This document shows, in pieces, positions 45,280 to 56,364 of a stretch of DNA of 64,000 bases. The notes under the pieces are model-generated. The model made no database searches. It had not been told where the DNA came from and saw nothing but the letters and a program-made list of their open reading frames with translations. Origin of the DNA: Dichetophora obliterata (Eukaryota; Arthropoda; Insecta; Diptera; Sciomyzidae); assembly GCA_963920525.1 (NCBI GenBank), contig OY986435.1, forward strand, positions 96,207,727-96,271,726, written 5' to 3'. Both the position numbers and the translations under genes were made by a program. The number at the start of each line of letters is the position of its first letter. Position 1 is the stretch's first letter.

Positions 45280-48200
45280 TCACGAAATTTCTACAGATCA
45301 ATCTAGGACGGGGTAGAGAAGCGCAAGACCTGATGATACAGAAGGCGACAGAGATTAATGCAGACATACTTTTAATAAGCGAACCGTACAGAAACCCACC
45401 ATCTCAAGTTTGGTACGAAGACAAAAACCATTGCGCAGCCATCATGGTAAGAAACAGAAGATTAATAATAAGCGAAGTTGATGAAAGCAACGCTGGCTTC
45501 GTATATGTCACAGTGGGCAAAATTAGGGTATATAGTTGCTACTTTTCACCAAATATAGACTTTAATTTGTTTGCAGAAGCCCTTAACATACTTGATGTTT
45601 CTATCAGGTCCTCAAAATATAAAGTGATCATTGGAGGAGACTTCAATAGTAAATCTACAGAATGGAACTCCAAAAAAATGGATAAAAAGGGTACTACAGT
45701 GTGTGAAATGGTTGCTAGTCTTGGTCTTACGATATTTAATATCGGAGACAAACTTACCTTTCGGAGAGGTACAGGTGGTAGTATTATCGACATCACCTTT
45801 GGAACGACAAACCTCTACAATGAAAACATGAATTGGATAGTGCTGGAAGATCTCACCTTAAGTGACCACCAGTATATCTCATTTAATATAGATGAACGTC
45901 CAAATATGAGTGTAGAAGATGCAAATTTCCCTTCAGAAAACTTGATGACAAAAAATTGTCCGATTATATTACTCGGGCTAAGGATAGAAATATGGATAAC
46001 CAATCCGAAAATATAAATGTAGAAAATGCCGCAGAGTCGCTGACGAAGATACTCACAAAAGCGTGTAATGTCGCAATGTCAAGAGCTCAAAAATACAATA
46101 ACAAGCGCCCAGTATACTGGTGGAATGCTAAAATACGTAAGTTGAGGGCGAAATGCCTTGCAGCACGTCGAGCGTCAACACGAAACTATGATAACCAGCT
46201 CTTAACGGTTGAGTATAAAACGGCACGTAAAACCTTAAGAACAGCCATAAAAGAGAGTAAGAAAAGATGCTGGACAGAGCTATGTAACGAAATAGATTCC
46301 GACCCATGGGGCAAACCGTACAAAATTGTGATGAAAAAGCTTGGTAGCATTAAACCTATACCCGGCATTAAAGAACCAGTGTGGGCAACAACAATAGTAG
46401 AAACACTATTTTCATTCGATGAAGATGGGCTAAAAAGAGAACCAAATTATCAAGTCGAAGGTTTCATCCCTCTGAACGTAGATGACATTACACATGCATG
46501 TAGTAAACTAAAAATAGGTAAGAGCCCAGGACCAGATGGTATACCAAATGAGGTCATAAAAGTAGTATGTGAGATATGGCCAGATCTTTTACTTGAAGTC
46601 TTCAATTTATGTCTAATAAACGGAATCTTTCCAGCTAAATGGAAAATACAAAAGTTAGTTTTGTTACGAAAGGGAAATAAACCATTAAATGAGCCTAGTT
46701 CCTATAGACCACTCTGTATGTTGGATTCACTAGGAAAATTATTAGAGTACGTAATGCTAAAACGTTTGGAAGAGCGCATAGATGACCTTGGCGGACTATC
46801 CCCTATGCAACATGGCTTCCGCAAAGGGAAGAGTACAGTTGATGCCATTAGCGCAGTATGCAATAAAGCTATACAGGCCAAAACAACAGGAGAATACTGC
46901 TCAATAATAACACTAGATGTTAAAAATGCTTTTAACACAGTAAAGTGGAAAGTAGTACTACAAGCTTTCAGAAACCGACGTTTAGATAACTATCTCTTTA
47001 ACATAGTATCAGACTATCTGGATAACAGAATTTTAATCTATGAGACGGAAAATGGTATAAAAGAGCACCAAATAACAGCAGGTGTACCTCAGGGCTCAGT
47101 ATTAGGACCATTCCTGTGGAATGTAATGTACGATGGTCTACTGAATTTGGAATTACAAGAAGGTGCAAAACTAATAGGTTACGCTGATGATATTGCTCTG
47201 GTAGTAAACCAGCGAACTGCCGAATTAATCGAGATAGTGGTAAACGATAGCTTATGTCGTTGTAACAGATGGCTGCGAAGAAACGGTTTGAAACTTGCAG
47301 TTCCAAAATCGGAAGCAATTCTAGTGACAGATCGTAGGGTCTTCAAAATACCGAAAATACGTCTACAAGATAGAGAGATACCCTTTAAACGAAGCTTATG
47401 CTATTTGGGTGTGCAATTAGATGACAAACTTAGCTTTGGACAGCACGTAGTAAATATTCGTGACAAAGCTTTGCGAACGGCAGCATCATTGGCCAGAATA
47501 ATGCCAAACTGTGGTGGCCCAAGGCCGCAGATGAGAAAATTAATAAACAGCGTAGTACACTCCCAGCTTCTTTATGCTGCTCCAACCTTTGTCAGGGCAC
47601 TGAATCTGAAGAATAATATGAGGGAACTACAGAAAGCACAGAGAGTTAGTGCTCTCCGTATTATATCAGCGTACCGTACAGTGTCCACAAGTGCGGCTTT
47701 AGTGCTTGCAGGTCTGCCACCAATAGACTTATTAATACTGGAAAGAGAAGAAATATATACCCAAACTAAACTTATAAGTTGGGCGAACACTAATACACAA
47801 GAGCGAAAGAAAAAAATTTCAGAAATAAAAATTAATGCCAGGGACAATGTAGTGACTAAATGGCAAGAACGTTGGAATCAAAACATGAACGGGAGCTGGA
47901 CATATAGCCTTATCCCCAATATAAAAGTCTGGCTGGAAAGACGACATGGAAGCATGGGATATTTTCTGACTCAGGCTATGACAAACCATGGTAGTTTTAA
48001 CAAATACCTGCATAGATTTAAACTTAAAGAAATAAGCAGCTGTGATTCATGCGCAGCGCTAGAAGAAGATGCAAAGCACATACTTTTCGAATGTGAAAAG
48101 TGGTTGGAGGAGAGACGAGCTTTAAATGATATGCTAGGTGTTACATTAACTGAAGAGAATCTGTTGAACGAAATGCTAAAATCTGAACATGCATGGACTT

Positions 48201-48280
48201 TGTGTGAAAGACACATAAATAAAATATTAAAGAAGAGAAACTTCAGTAGTTCCGAACCTCCTTGCTTAAGGAGGACGTAG
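45276..48280 (+). pseudogene. ORF2 (endonuclease-reverse transcriptase), copy 1, frameshifted
   Basis: Encodes the protein that nicks target DNA and reverse transcribes the element from the nick. Endonuclease motifs are intact: FLQINLGRGREAQDL, SEPYRNP, GGDFNSKSTEW, SIIDITFGT and SDHQYI. A 10 bp deletion near 45930 (relative to copy 2) shifts the frame; the second part (to 48280) then holds the RT motifs KIGKSPGPDGIPNEVIK, SSYRPLCMLDSLGKLLE, QHGFRKGKSTVDAI, TLDVKNAFNTVKW, GVPQGSVLGP and the catalytic YADD, followed by the C-terminal zinc motif CDSCAALEEDAKHILFEC. Without the deletion it would be about 1,004 residues. There are no nonsense codons, unlike copy 2. Confidence 0.85.
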
Positions 48281-48390
48281 GAATCTTACGAAATCAAACC
48301 CCCGTCCTGATGAAATGCTGACGCGGTTCCGGGGTGGAGCTGGTGGAGTATCGTGGGGCCACTAGATGATAGCGCGCTATCACTACGTCC
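48257..48390 (+). other. Structured 3' end of the retrotransposon RNA
   Basis: Three pairings are visible: CCTCCTT-GCTT-AAGGAGG (48257-48274), a 16 base perfect palindrome TGATAGCGCGCTATCA (48367-48382), and GGACGTAG (48273-48280, overlapping the ORF2 stop) with CTACGTCC (48383-48390). All are repeated without change in copy 2. In R1/R2-type elements the 3' UTR is recognised by the reverse transcriptase, so this is a candidate recognition structure. Confidence 0.6.
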
Positions 48391-48403
48391 AACAAAAAAA
48401 AAA

Positions 48404-48540
<137 letters not shown>

Positions 48541-48541
48541 A

Positions 48542-49942
48542 ATGGAGAGTAACAACAACAAACAACAACAAGAAAAAACAAAACTAACCCATAACAAGGA
48601 AAACGGAGATGAAGACTTGTACATGAGGAACGGTGATGAAAATGTCGTAAAAAATCCCTTTGTGAAAAGCTCGGTGATAGTAAGATCACCACAAGCAAAG
48701 GGGTCAGAAAAACCACCAGGTAAAAATGTGTGTACCATAAGAGATTACACGAGCACACCTGTGAATACTCGTAAAGCAGATAGCTTAGAAGGCGAAAAAA
48801 GACATCAAAGTCAGCTCAGAATTTCAGAAGAAAAAGCGTTTATTGAGTTAGGTAATAAACTTAGCGCAGCAAATGGCATTGTCTCCGGCGCAAAGAATAT
48901 ACACAAGACGTTACGCGATAATCTTAAGTGTGCTTTCACACTGTACCAGCAACTAAAAGAGTACAGGGAAGCGATAGGTAGTAACCCAGTTTTGTCATGC
49001 GACGAGCGTAAGCAAGTGCTATCTAAAGCCACTCAAGTTGACCTTATTTCTCCTGCCCAAGAGAGGAAACGAAAAGTACCGAAAACACCTGCAACAGTCA
49101 AAGCACTGCAGACCCAGGCTGAAATAAATATTCCAGAGACTCCGGCTGTGGCAAATGATTGGGAGCTAGTGAGCCACCGAAAAGCAAGGAAGAAAAAAGA
49201 TAATCAAAGTAACAAACGCCGTGAAATGCGAATCCAAGGAGAGGCAATAACAATTAAATCCAACACGTCTGAGTCATACGCAGATGTTATAAAAAAGATG
49301 AAGCAACAAATAAATCCCACTGATATCGGTGTGGAGATAAGGGGTATCAGAAGGATAAAAGCTGGAGACTTACTCGTTCAACTAAAAAAAGGCGAAGGCC
49401 AAGCCGAAAAGCTCAGAAACGCTATAGGTAACACGCTTGGTGAAGATGTCATGATTAGAGCGGTTACCAAAAATCATATTCTTGATATCAGAGACATGGA
49501 TGAGTCAACAGATAAAGATGAACTTGTAAATGCTCTTATGAAGGCAACAAAAGTAGAAGAACCCACAACGTTCAAAATATTAAATTTTAGAACATCGTTT
49601 GGAGGAACCAAACAAGCGCTCGTTCAACTACCTGAGCACTTAGCAGCTCCACTACTCCGTACAAGGCAAGTCAGAGTAGGATGGGTTATGTGTAGGCTGA
49701 GGAGTAAGATTAGAGTTCAGAAATGTTTCAGGTGCCTAGAACAGGGTCATATTTCGAGCCAGTGTAAAGGTACAGATAGAAGCAATCTATGCAGAAAATG
49801 CTGTAATCCGGGACACAAAGCTAAAGAATGCAAAGCGGAAACGAGATGCATACTATGCCATGAAAGTGGCTCAATAAATTCTCAGCATTATATTGGTAGT
49901 ACAGCGTGTGCAATCAACATAAGAAATAAAGCAAGAAAATGA
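48542..49942 (+). CDS. ORF1 (Gag-like nucleic-acid-binding protein), copy 2, intact
   Basis: A 466-residue open frame from ATG at 48542. The N-terminal third is polar and Asn/Gln/Lys-rich (NNNKQQQEKTK), the middle is Lys/Arg-rich (SHRKARKKKDNQSNKRREMR, about residues 210-230), followed by a conserved globular part (YADVIKKM, GVEIRGIRR, GDLLVQLKKGEGQAEKLRNA) typical of R1-clade ORF1. Three zinc knuckles finish it: CFRCLEQGHISSQC (395-408), CRKCCNPGHKAKEC (417-430) and a third beginning CILC (436-456). The protein probably binds element RNA and localises it. The frame ends in ATGA, overlapping the ORF2 start by one base of each codon, suggesting translation by termination-reinitiation. Because the 5' UTR is missing, expression would depend on outside transcription. 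Confidence 0.85.
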   Translation: MESNNNKQQQEKTKLTHNKENGDEDLYMRNGDENVVKNPFVKSSVIVRSPQAKGSEKPPGKNVCTIRDYTSTPVNTRKADSLEGEKRHQSQLRISEEKAFIELGNKLSAANGIVSGAKNIHKTLRDNLKCAFTLYQQLKEYREAIGSNPVLSCDERKQVLSKATQVDLISPAQERKRKVPKTPATVKALQTQAEINIPETPAVANDWELVSHRKARKKKDNQSNKRREMRIQGEAITIKSNTSESYADVIKKMKQQINPTDIGVEIRGIRRIKAGDLLVQLKKGEGQAEKLRNAIGNTLGEDVMIRAVTKNHILDIRDMDESTDKDELVNALMKATKVEEPTTFKILNFRTSFGGTKQALVQLPEHLAAPLLRTRQVRVGWVMCRLRSKIRVQKCFRCLEQGHISSQCKGTDRSNLCRKCCNPGHKAKECKAETRCILCHESGSINSQHYIGSTACAINIRNKARK

Positions 49943-52900
49943 TCACGAAATTTCTACAGATCAATCTGGGAAGGGGTAGAGAAGCGCAAGACCTGATGAT
50001 ACAGAAGGCGACAGAGATTAATGCAGACATACTTTTAATAAGCGAACCGTACAGAAACCCACCATCTCAAGTTTGGTACGAAGACAAAAACCATTGCGCA
50101 GCCATCATGGTAAGAAACAGAAGATTAATAATAAGCGAAGTTGATGAAAGTAACGCTGGCTTCGTATATGTCACAGTGGGCAAAATTAGGGTATATAGTT
50201 GCTACTTTTCACCAAATATAGACTTTAATTTGTTTGCAGAAGCCCTTAACATACTTGATGTTTCTATCAGGTCCTCAAAATATAAAGTGATCATTGGAGG
50301 AGACTTCAATAGTAAATCTACAGAATGGAACTCCAAAAAAATGGATAAAAAGGGTACTACAGTGTGTGAAATGGTTGCTAGTCTTGGTCTTACGATATTT
50401 AATATCGGAGACAAACTTACCTTTCGGAGAGGTACAGGTGGTAGTATTATCGACATCACCTTTGGAACGACAAACCTCTACAATGAAAACATGAATTGGA
50501 TTGTGCTGGAAGATCTCACCTTAAGTGACCACCAGTATATCTCATTTAATATAGATGAACGTCCAAATATGAGTGTAGAAGATGCAAATTTCCCAAGATG
50601 GAACGCCAGAAAACTTGATGACAAAAAATTGTCCAATTATATTACTCGGGCTAAGGATAGAAATATGGATAACCAATCCGAAAATATAAATGTAGAAAAT
50701 GCCGCAGAGTCGCTGACGAAGATACTCACAAAAGCGTGTAATGTCGCAATGCCAAGAGCTCAAAAATACAATAACAAGCGCCCAGTATACTGGTGAAATG
50801 CTAAAATACATGAGTTGAGGGCGAAATGCCTTGCAGCACGTCGAGCGTCAACACGAAACCATGATAACCAGCTCTTAACGGTTGAGTATAAAACGGCACG
50901 TAAAACCTTAAGAACAGCCATAAAAGAGAGTAAGAAAAGATGCTGGACAGAGCTATGTAACGAAATAGATTCCGACCCATGGGGCAAACCGTACAAAATT
51001 GTGATGAAAAAGCTTGGTGGAATTAAACCTATACCCGGCATTAAAGAACCAGTGTGGGCAACAACAATAGAAGAAACACTATTTCCATTCGATGAAGATG
51101 GGCTAAGAAGAGAACCAAATTATCAAGTCGAAGGTTTCATCCCTCTGAACGTAGATGACATTACACATGCATGTAGTAAACTAAAAATAGGTAAGAGCCC
51201 AGGACCAGATGGTATACCAAATGAGGTCATAAAAGTAGTATGTGAGATATGGCCAGATCTTTTACTTGAAGTCTTCAATTTATGTCTAATAAACGGAATC
51301 TTTCCAGCTAAATGGAAAATACAAAAGTTAGTTTTGTTACGAAAGGGAAATAAACCATTAAATGAGCCTAGTTCCTATAGACCACTCTGTATGTTGGATT
51401 CACTAGGAAAATTATTAGAGTACGTAATGCTTAAACGTTTGGAAGAGCGCATAGATGACCTTGGCGGACTATCCCCTATGCAACATGGCTTCCGCAAAGG
51501 GAAGAGTACAGTTGATGCCATTAGCGCAGTATGCAATAAAGCTATACAGGCCAAAACAACAGGAGAATACTGCTCAATAATAACACTAGATGTTAAAAAT
51601 GCTTTTAACACAGTAAAGTGGAAAGTAGTACTACAAGCTTTCAGAAACCGACGTTTAGATAACTATCTCTTTAACATAGTATCAGACTATCTGGATAACA
51701 GAATTTTAATCTATGAGACGGAAAATGGTATAAAAGAGCACCAAATAACAGCAGGTGTACCTCAGGGCTCAATATAAGGACCATTCCTGTGGAATGTAAT
51801 GTACGATGGTCTACTGAATTTGGAATTACAAGAAGGTGCGAAACTAATAGGTTACGCTGATGATATTGCTCTGGTAGTAAACCAGCGAACTGCCGAATTA
51901 ATCGAGATAGTCGTAAACGATAGCTTATGTCGTTGTAACAGATGGCTGCGAAGAAACGGTTTGAAACTTGCAGTTCCAAAATCGGAAGCAATTCTAGTGA
52001 CAGATCGTAGAGTCTTCAAAATACCGAAAATACGTCTACAAGATAGAGAGATACCCTTTAAACGAAGCTTATGCTATTTGGGTGTGCAATTGGATGACAA
52101 ACTTAGCTTTGGACAGCACGTAGTAAATATTCGTGACAAGGCTTTGCGAACGGCAGCATTATTGGCCAGAATAATGCCAAACTGTGGTTGTGGCCCAAGG
52201 CCGCAAATGAGAAAATTAATAAACAGCGTAGTACACTCCCAGCTTCTTTATGCTGCTCCAACCTTTGTCAGGGCACTGAATCTGAAGAATAATATGAGGG
52301 AACTACAGAAAGCACAGAGAGTTAGTGCTCTCCGTATTATATCAGCGTACCGTACAGTGTCCACAAGTGCGGCATTAGTGCTTGCAGGTCTGCCACCAAT
52401 AGACTTATTAATACTGGAAAGAGAAGAAATATATACCCAAACTAAACTTATAAGTTGGGCGAACACTAATACACAAGAGCGAAAGAAAAAAATTTCAGAA
52501 ATAAAAATTAATGCCAGGGACAATGTAGTGACTAAATAGCAAGAACGTTGGAATCAAAACATGAACGGGAGCTGGACATATAGCCTTATCCCCAATATAA
52601 AAGTCTGGCTGGAAAGACGACATGGAAACATGGGATATTTTCTGACTCAGGCTATGACAAACCATGGTAGTTTTAACAAATACCTGCATAGATTTAAACA
52701 AAAAGAAAAAAGCAGCTGTGATTCATGCGCAGCGCTAGAAGAAGATGCAAAGCACATACTTTTCGAATGTGAAAAGTGGTTGGAGGAGAGACGAGCTTTA
52801 AATGATATGCTAGGTGTTACATTAACTCAAGAGAATCTGTTGAACGAAATGCTAAAATCTGAACATGCATGGACTTTGTGTGAAAGACACATAAATAAAA

Positions 52901-52956
52901 TATTAAAGGAGAGAAACTTCAGTAGTTCCGAACCTCCTTGCTTAAGGAGGACGTAG
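49939..52956 (+). pseudogene. ORF2 (endonuclease-reverse transcriptase), copy 2, three stops
   Basis: One continuous frame of 1,006 codons interrupted by three nonsense codons: TGA at 50794-50796 (copy 1 has TGG), TAA at 51775-51777 in the GVPQGS motif (copy 1 TTA) and TAG at 52537-52539 (copy 1 TGG). Two of the three are G-to-A changes. Otherwise all domains are present: APE endonuclease (about residues 1-225), reverse transcriptase with SPGPDGIPNEV, the LDVKNAFNTVKW block and YADD at 639-642, and the C-terminal C-x2-C-x8-H-x4-C at 927-944. The region around codon 215 (FPRWNARKLDDKKLSNYITR) is intact here and shows what copy 1 lost. The expected role is target nicking and reverse transcription; this copy cannot make it. 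Confidence 0.88.
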
Positions 52957-53076
52957 GAATCTTACGAAATCAAACCCCCGTCCTGATGAAATGCTGACGC
53001 GGTTCCGGGGTGGAGCTGGTGGAGTATCGTGGGGCCACTAGATGATAGCGCGCTATCACTACGTCCAACAAAAAAA

Positions 53077-53079
<3 letters not shown>

Positions 53080-53111
<32 letters not shown>

Positions 53112-53120
53112 TATAGATAG
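53080..53120. repeat. (GATA)n array downstream of retrotransposon copy 2
   Basis: About ten GATA units with one ATAT interruption, directly after the copy 2 A-tail and passing into TATGGATAGACAGAC. Confidence 0.95.
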
Positions 53121-53238
53121 TATGGATAGACAGACTAACGCAATCTCAAATCGAGAAAAGTTAGCTGGCAAGGCTGCAAAATATAATTTATACCTATAAC
53201 TGAATTCTGGAAATTCCCTTAAAAACGATTGCTAATGT

Positions 53239-53397
53239 CCATATTACACGATGTCCGTTTGCTCGGCGAACACTTGGCCTTACAATATGGTTGTTGTATG
53301 GATGTTGTTGCATTCTCCAAAATTTTTGACAGTTTCGCATTGGAAGCAACAACAAAATTATTTGTAAGCCGAGCAAACGGACATCGTGTATTATGGG
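53239..53397. repeat. Inverted repeat with a perfect 22 bp core
   Basis: 53246-53267 (ACACGATGTCC...GCTCGGC) recurs exactly in reverse complement at 53368-53389, with CCATATT / AATATGGG-like extension outside. A second inner pairing, TGTTGTTGC with GCAACAACA, nests inside. It is probably a ~160 bp miniature element or a transcribed hairpin. A further imperfect inverted pair (ACTACACAACA / TGTTGTGTAGT) lies at about 53445 and 53517. Confidence 0.65.
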
Positions 53398-55289
53398 CAA
53401 AAGAAAACTAATCAATACTGTATGACAGCAAGAAAATCCCTGAAAGCAACTACACAACATGGCTGCCGTTTTATATTGAGAGAGGCTCTTCCGACGAAGA
53501 GAGAAAACCTTTGTTTGCTGTTGTGTAGTGCTGCTTGTTAAATGTAAGCATTGAATAAAATTCGCGAATTTTGTATTAATTAAAGAATAGACTTTTCGAA
53601 AAACTTTTTAAGCTATGACACTTTTAATTATTTATATTATCAAATTATAAAAATTATCAAATTTCAATCAATAATTAATACGAAGAATTATCAAATAATA
53701 ATCGGTTCAGCGGTTACCGAGCTCATCTGCCTTAAAATTTCGTGAGTCTTCTTTAGGAATCTACTTTCGTTTCATACAAAAAACAAAATTTTAATTTTGT
53801 TTGATTTAGCACGAAAAAAAGTTTTTGAAAGATTTGTAATTTTCTAAATTAATTTTTTAAAAGAAGTATTTTTGGGTTATACATTGTTCCAATAATTTTA
53901 GTTTAAGGATTTTACTAATGAATTTCCTGACACCACATCTAGCAGTACTTTCTTAACAATACCTATTAACTAATGTGTACACACTTTATAATAAGTTTTA
54001 CATTCATTTTCAACTTTACCGCGGCCGGGCAAAATAAAATTTTGCAAAAAAAATAAATAACTTTTGCTCCACCTTACTGTAAATTCATGTCAGTTTTTGT
54101 TTCAGCTTAAAAATATTTTTTTTTAACTAATCGTCTGCATTTTTACAACGTCGGTAACGGTAACTTCGTGTGTTCATTTACCACTGGGTTGATTTTAGTG
54201 TGCTCTTTAAAGCGCTCATTAAACATACTCGAATTCAATATGGGTGAGTATAAATGTGCAAAGCTACCCGACACTGCAATAGAAACACTATAGCAGAGGA
54301 AAAGAGAGATAAAGGCTTCATGCTGCTTGTGTGTCTAACAACTTAATGAAGCAAAGATTTGTATACTTGGTTTTTTGGCTACTTTATAAATTTAAAATTT
54401 AATAACCTTTAAAAGTGGTTTAAAAAAATAAAGGATGCAAGATTTTAAGTTAAACATGTAGCTTTATATAAGTAAAAGAATTACTAAAAGTTTTTAAGTT
54501 TGGCGTCGTCGCAGATATTCTCACGTATATATATAATAGCCTTTATATAATAGTATAGAAGTATTTATGATCAGAGAAACAGTGCTCCTGAAGCACTTTC
54601 CAGTCCGTGATCTAGGGTAACGTCTAAGCCTTAACGTCTACAGCGAGAAACAAAAGTTGGCTCGTTGCCATTGTTACAAACATATAAATTACTTTTGAGT
54701 AAATAATCAAACAAGAACTCATCTCTTTCATTTACATCTGTACTTCCCCACCCAGACTAAATGGTGTGCATTCGCGTCGGTTCGTTGACCAGACGCCGCA
54801 GATTACCAGCCGGCGGTGGATAGGGATGGACATGAACTAGGCATACCGTCTTTGAAATAAGATTGCAAAAAAGAGTCAATACAGGTTTTCGCTAAAATCG
54901 TATACATGATCTGGAAGTATCTGTGCCGCTGGCGAAGATCAATTTATAACCGTCCGCCTTAAATCCACAAACCTTCCTTCCATAAGTGCAAGGCTCCTGA
55001 ATAAAGACTACGACATAAGAACACGAGCGAGAAAAAAAAAATGACGAAACGAAGCCTTTTTTCAGTTTGAAATAATTACACGAACACGAACATTTGATAC
55101 ACGAAAACATTTCAGTATTTTATTTATATTGATTTGAATATATTTGATCTAATTTGGACAATGAAAATATGATAGTTTAAACTATTTTGTGCACTTTTAA
55201 CTGTTGCAGTAACAACAACCGACTTAACCGATGAAATGAAGAAGGGGCACAAGGAATGATCGACTGAACAAAAAAAAAATAAACACGAT
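53398..55289. other. No gene seen
   Basis: AT-rich. About 53702-53750 (TCAGCGGTTACCGAGC...TTCGTGAGTC) vaguely recalls a tRNA-like D-arm. A GC-richer stretch at 54770-54835 is unexplained. Confidence 0.4.
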
Positions 55290-56217
55290 GAAAAAATTTC
55301 GTTTGCTTTCTTGTTTTTTATACCAAACCAAAAATTATGTCGCAGAAGTGAGCAACTGCAATATCAACGCTTTCATGAGAATTAACAAAAAGATGTTCGT
55401 TATTGAGAAATATAATGAAATTTCTAATTTTACAAAATCAGTTTTCCGAAAGTTGAAGCTCTACGAGTGCTCGAAGTGTGTATTTTTGATATTAATGTTA
55501 TAAGATAAGGTAAGAGATAGTGGTGGATGGCACTGATCGAGTGTCGAAAGGTGATGGTTACTTGCTGAGACTATGCAGTTATCTGAATCCGAATAAAGAT
55601 TAGGTCTACCTAAATTGTTAGTAACTTCGCTTAACTGGCTAAGGCTAAGTCTGAAATACAGCAAGTGATACAGTCTGAAAACAGGTTTTTCAGAGGTAGG
55701 ATTTGAAGAAAACTAATCGGATTCGTCTTCAGAGAGGACCCATTGAAGGTTGGGAAGATTAAAGTCCCCCAGAAATATAACGGTGTCAAATGGATCCATA
55801 AGCTCCAAAAGTGAATCTATTGCATCTATAACAACAAATATAACAGCAGATAATGAATATATTTCGTTTTGTGATGCAATCTTTGGCATATATAAATTCA
55901 AATATAGCAGTGTGGGAATTTTTTATAAAGGTTAGATCGAAGCGATTGTGAATAGCAAAAAGGACACCACGACCTGAGGAGAGATCAGCTTTGTAGAGAC
56001 TATCGTCTCTGAAAACCGTGAAATCGGACGCAAAGACCTCAGTATCCTTGAAGTCGGCCGTAAGATTGGTCTCAGTAAGGACAAATATGTCGTAGGGAAG
56101 CTTAAGGGAATTAAGGAACACTGTAGAGATTTTGGTGGGTAAACCTATTACATATTGGTAGTAAAGAGTGACAAAAAGTGGGCTGGTATTTTGATTATTT
56201 TGATCTTGATGTGTCAA
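55290..56217 (-). pseudogene. Non-LTR endonuclease domain, no RT following
   Basis: The minus strand reads YYQYVIGLPTKISTVFLNSL, LPYDIFVLTETNLTADFKDT, then DSLYKADLSSGRGVLFAIHN, the start of an APE-type endonuclease. A shifted frame then gives FDTVIFLGDFNLPNLQWVLS, and a third gives LSTLDQCHPPLSLTLSYN (about 55665-55465), the end of the domain, followed by SFNFRKTDFVKL and FVNSHESVDIAVAHFCD, the linker leading towards the reverse transcriptase. The sequence then stops resembling the element at about 55290, so the RT is missing. Several frameshifts separate the pieces. It belongs with ORF1 at 56.4-58.3 kb and looks like a CR1/Jockey-group element. Confidence 0.8.
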
Positions 56218-56364
56218 GATTTTCTTTGACTTGATGGCTCGTCAAGCCAAGTTGCACGTGGAATCTGGTGAATTAATGGCTCAATTCATCGACATCAGTA
56301 GGTAGACCTTCTTGCTGAATCAAGACTTTGAGGTTTGTCTTGGTCTTGCCTTCTATGCAGGTTG

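Larger units (their letters stand above)
43296..48403 (+). mobile_element. R1-clade non-LTR retrotransposon, copy 1 (full length)
   Basis: About 5.1 kb: a 5' UTR (43296-43920), ORF1, ORF2, a ~110 base structured 3' UTR and an A13 tail, with GATA arrays on both sides. The gene order (Gag-like ORF1 with zinc knuckles; ORF2 with an N-terminal APE endonuclease, reverse transcriptase and a C-terminal CCHC) and the ATGA overlap of the ORFs fit the R1 clade, whose members often insert into specific repeated targets. It is about 98% like copy 2 by eye, so both inserted recently. ORF2 carries a 10 bp deletion and ORF1 an apparent start-codon loss and a 48 bp in-frame deletion, so this copy alone is probably inactive. 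Confidence 0.85.
48541..53079 (+). mobile_element. R1-clade non-LTR retrotransposon, copy 2 (5' truncated)
   Basis: Begins abruptly at the ORF1 start codon directly after the GATA array, so the ~620 bp 5' UTR seen in copy 1 is missing; the junction shares GA with the corresponding copy 1 sequence. It then continues through ORF1, ORF2, the same structured 3' UTR and an A10 tail into another GATA array. 5' truncation with an intact 3' end is the signature of incomplete target-primed reverse transcription. Confidence 0.88.

Noticed and set aside
43819..48216. Numerous antisense open frames across the retrotransposon copies
   Set aside because: Shadows of ORF1 and ORF2; the sense frames carry the conserved domains.
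48312..48318. CTGATGA in the retrotransposon 3' UTR, the hammerhead ribozyme core motif
   Set aside because: No stem II followed by GAAA and no NUH cleavage site could be arranged around it; a heptamer match alone is expected by chance.
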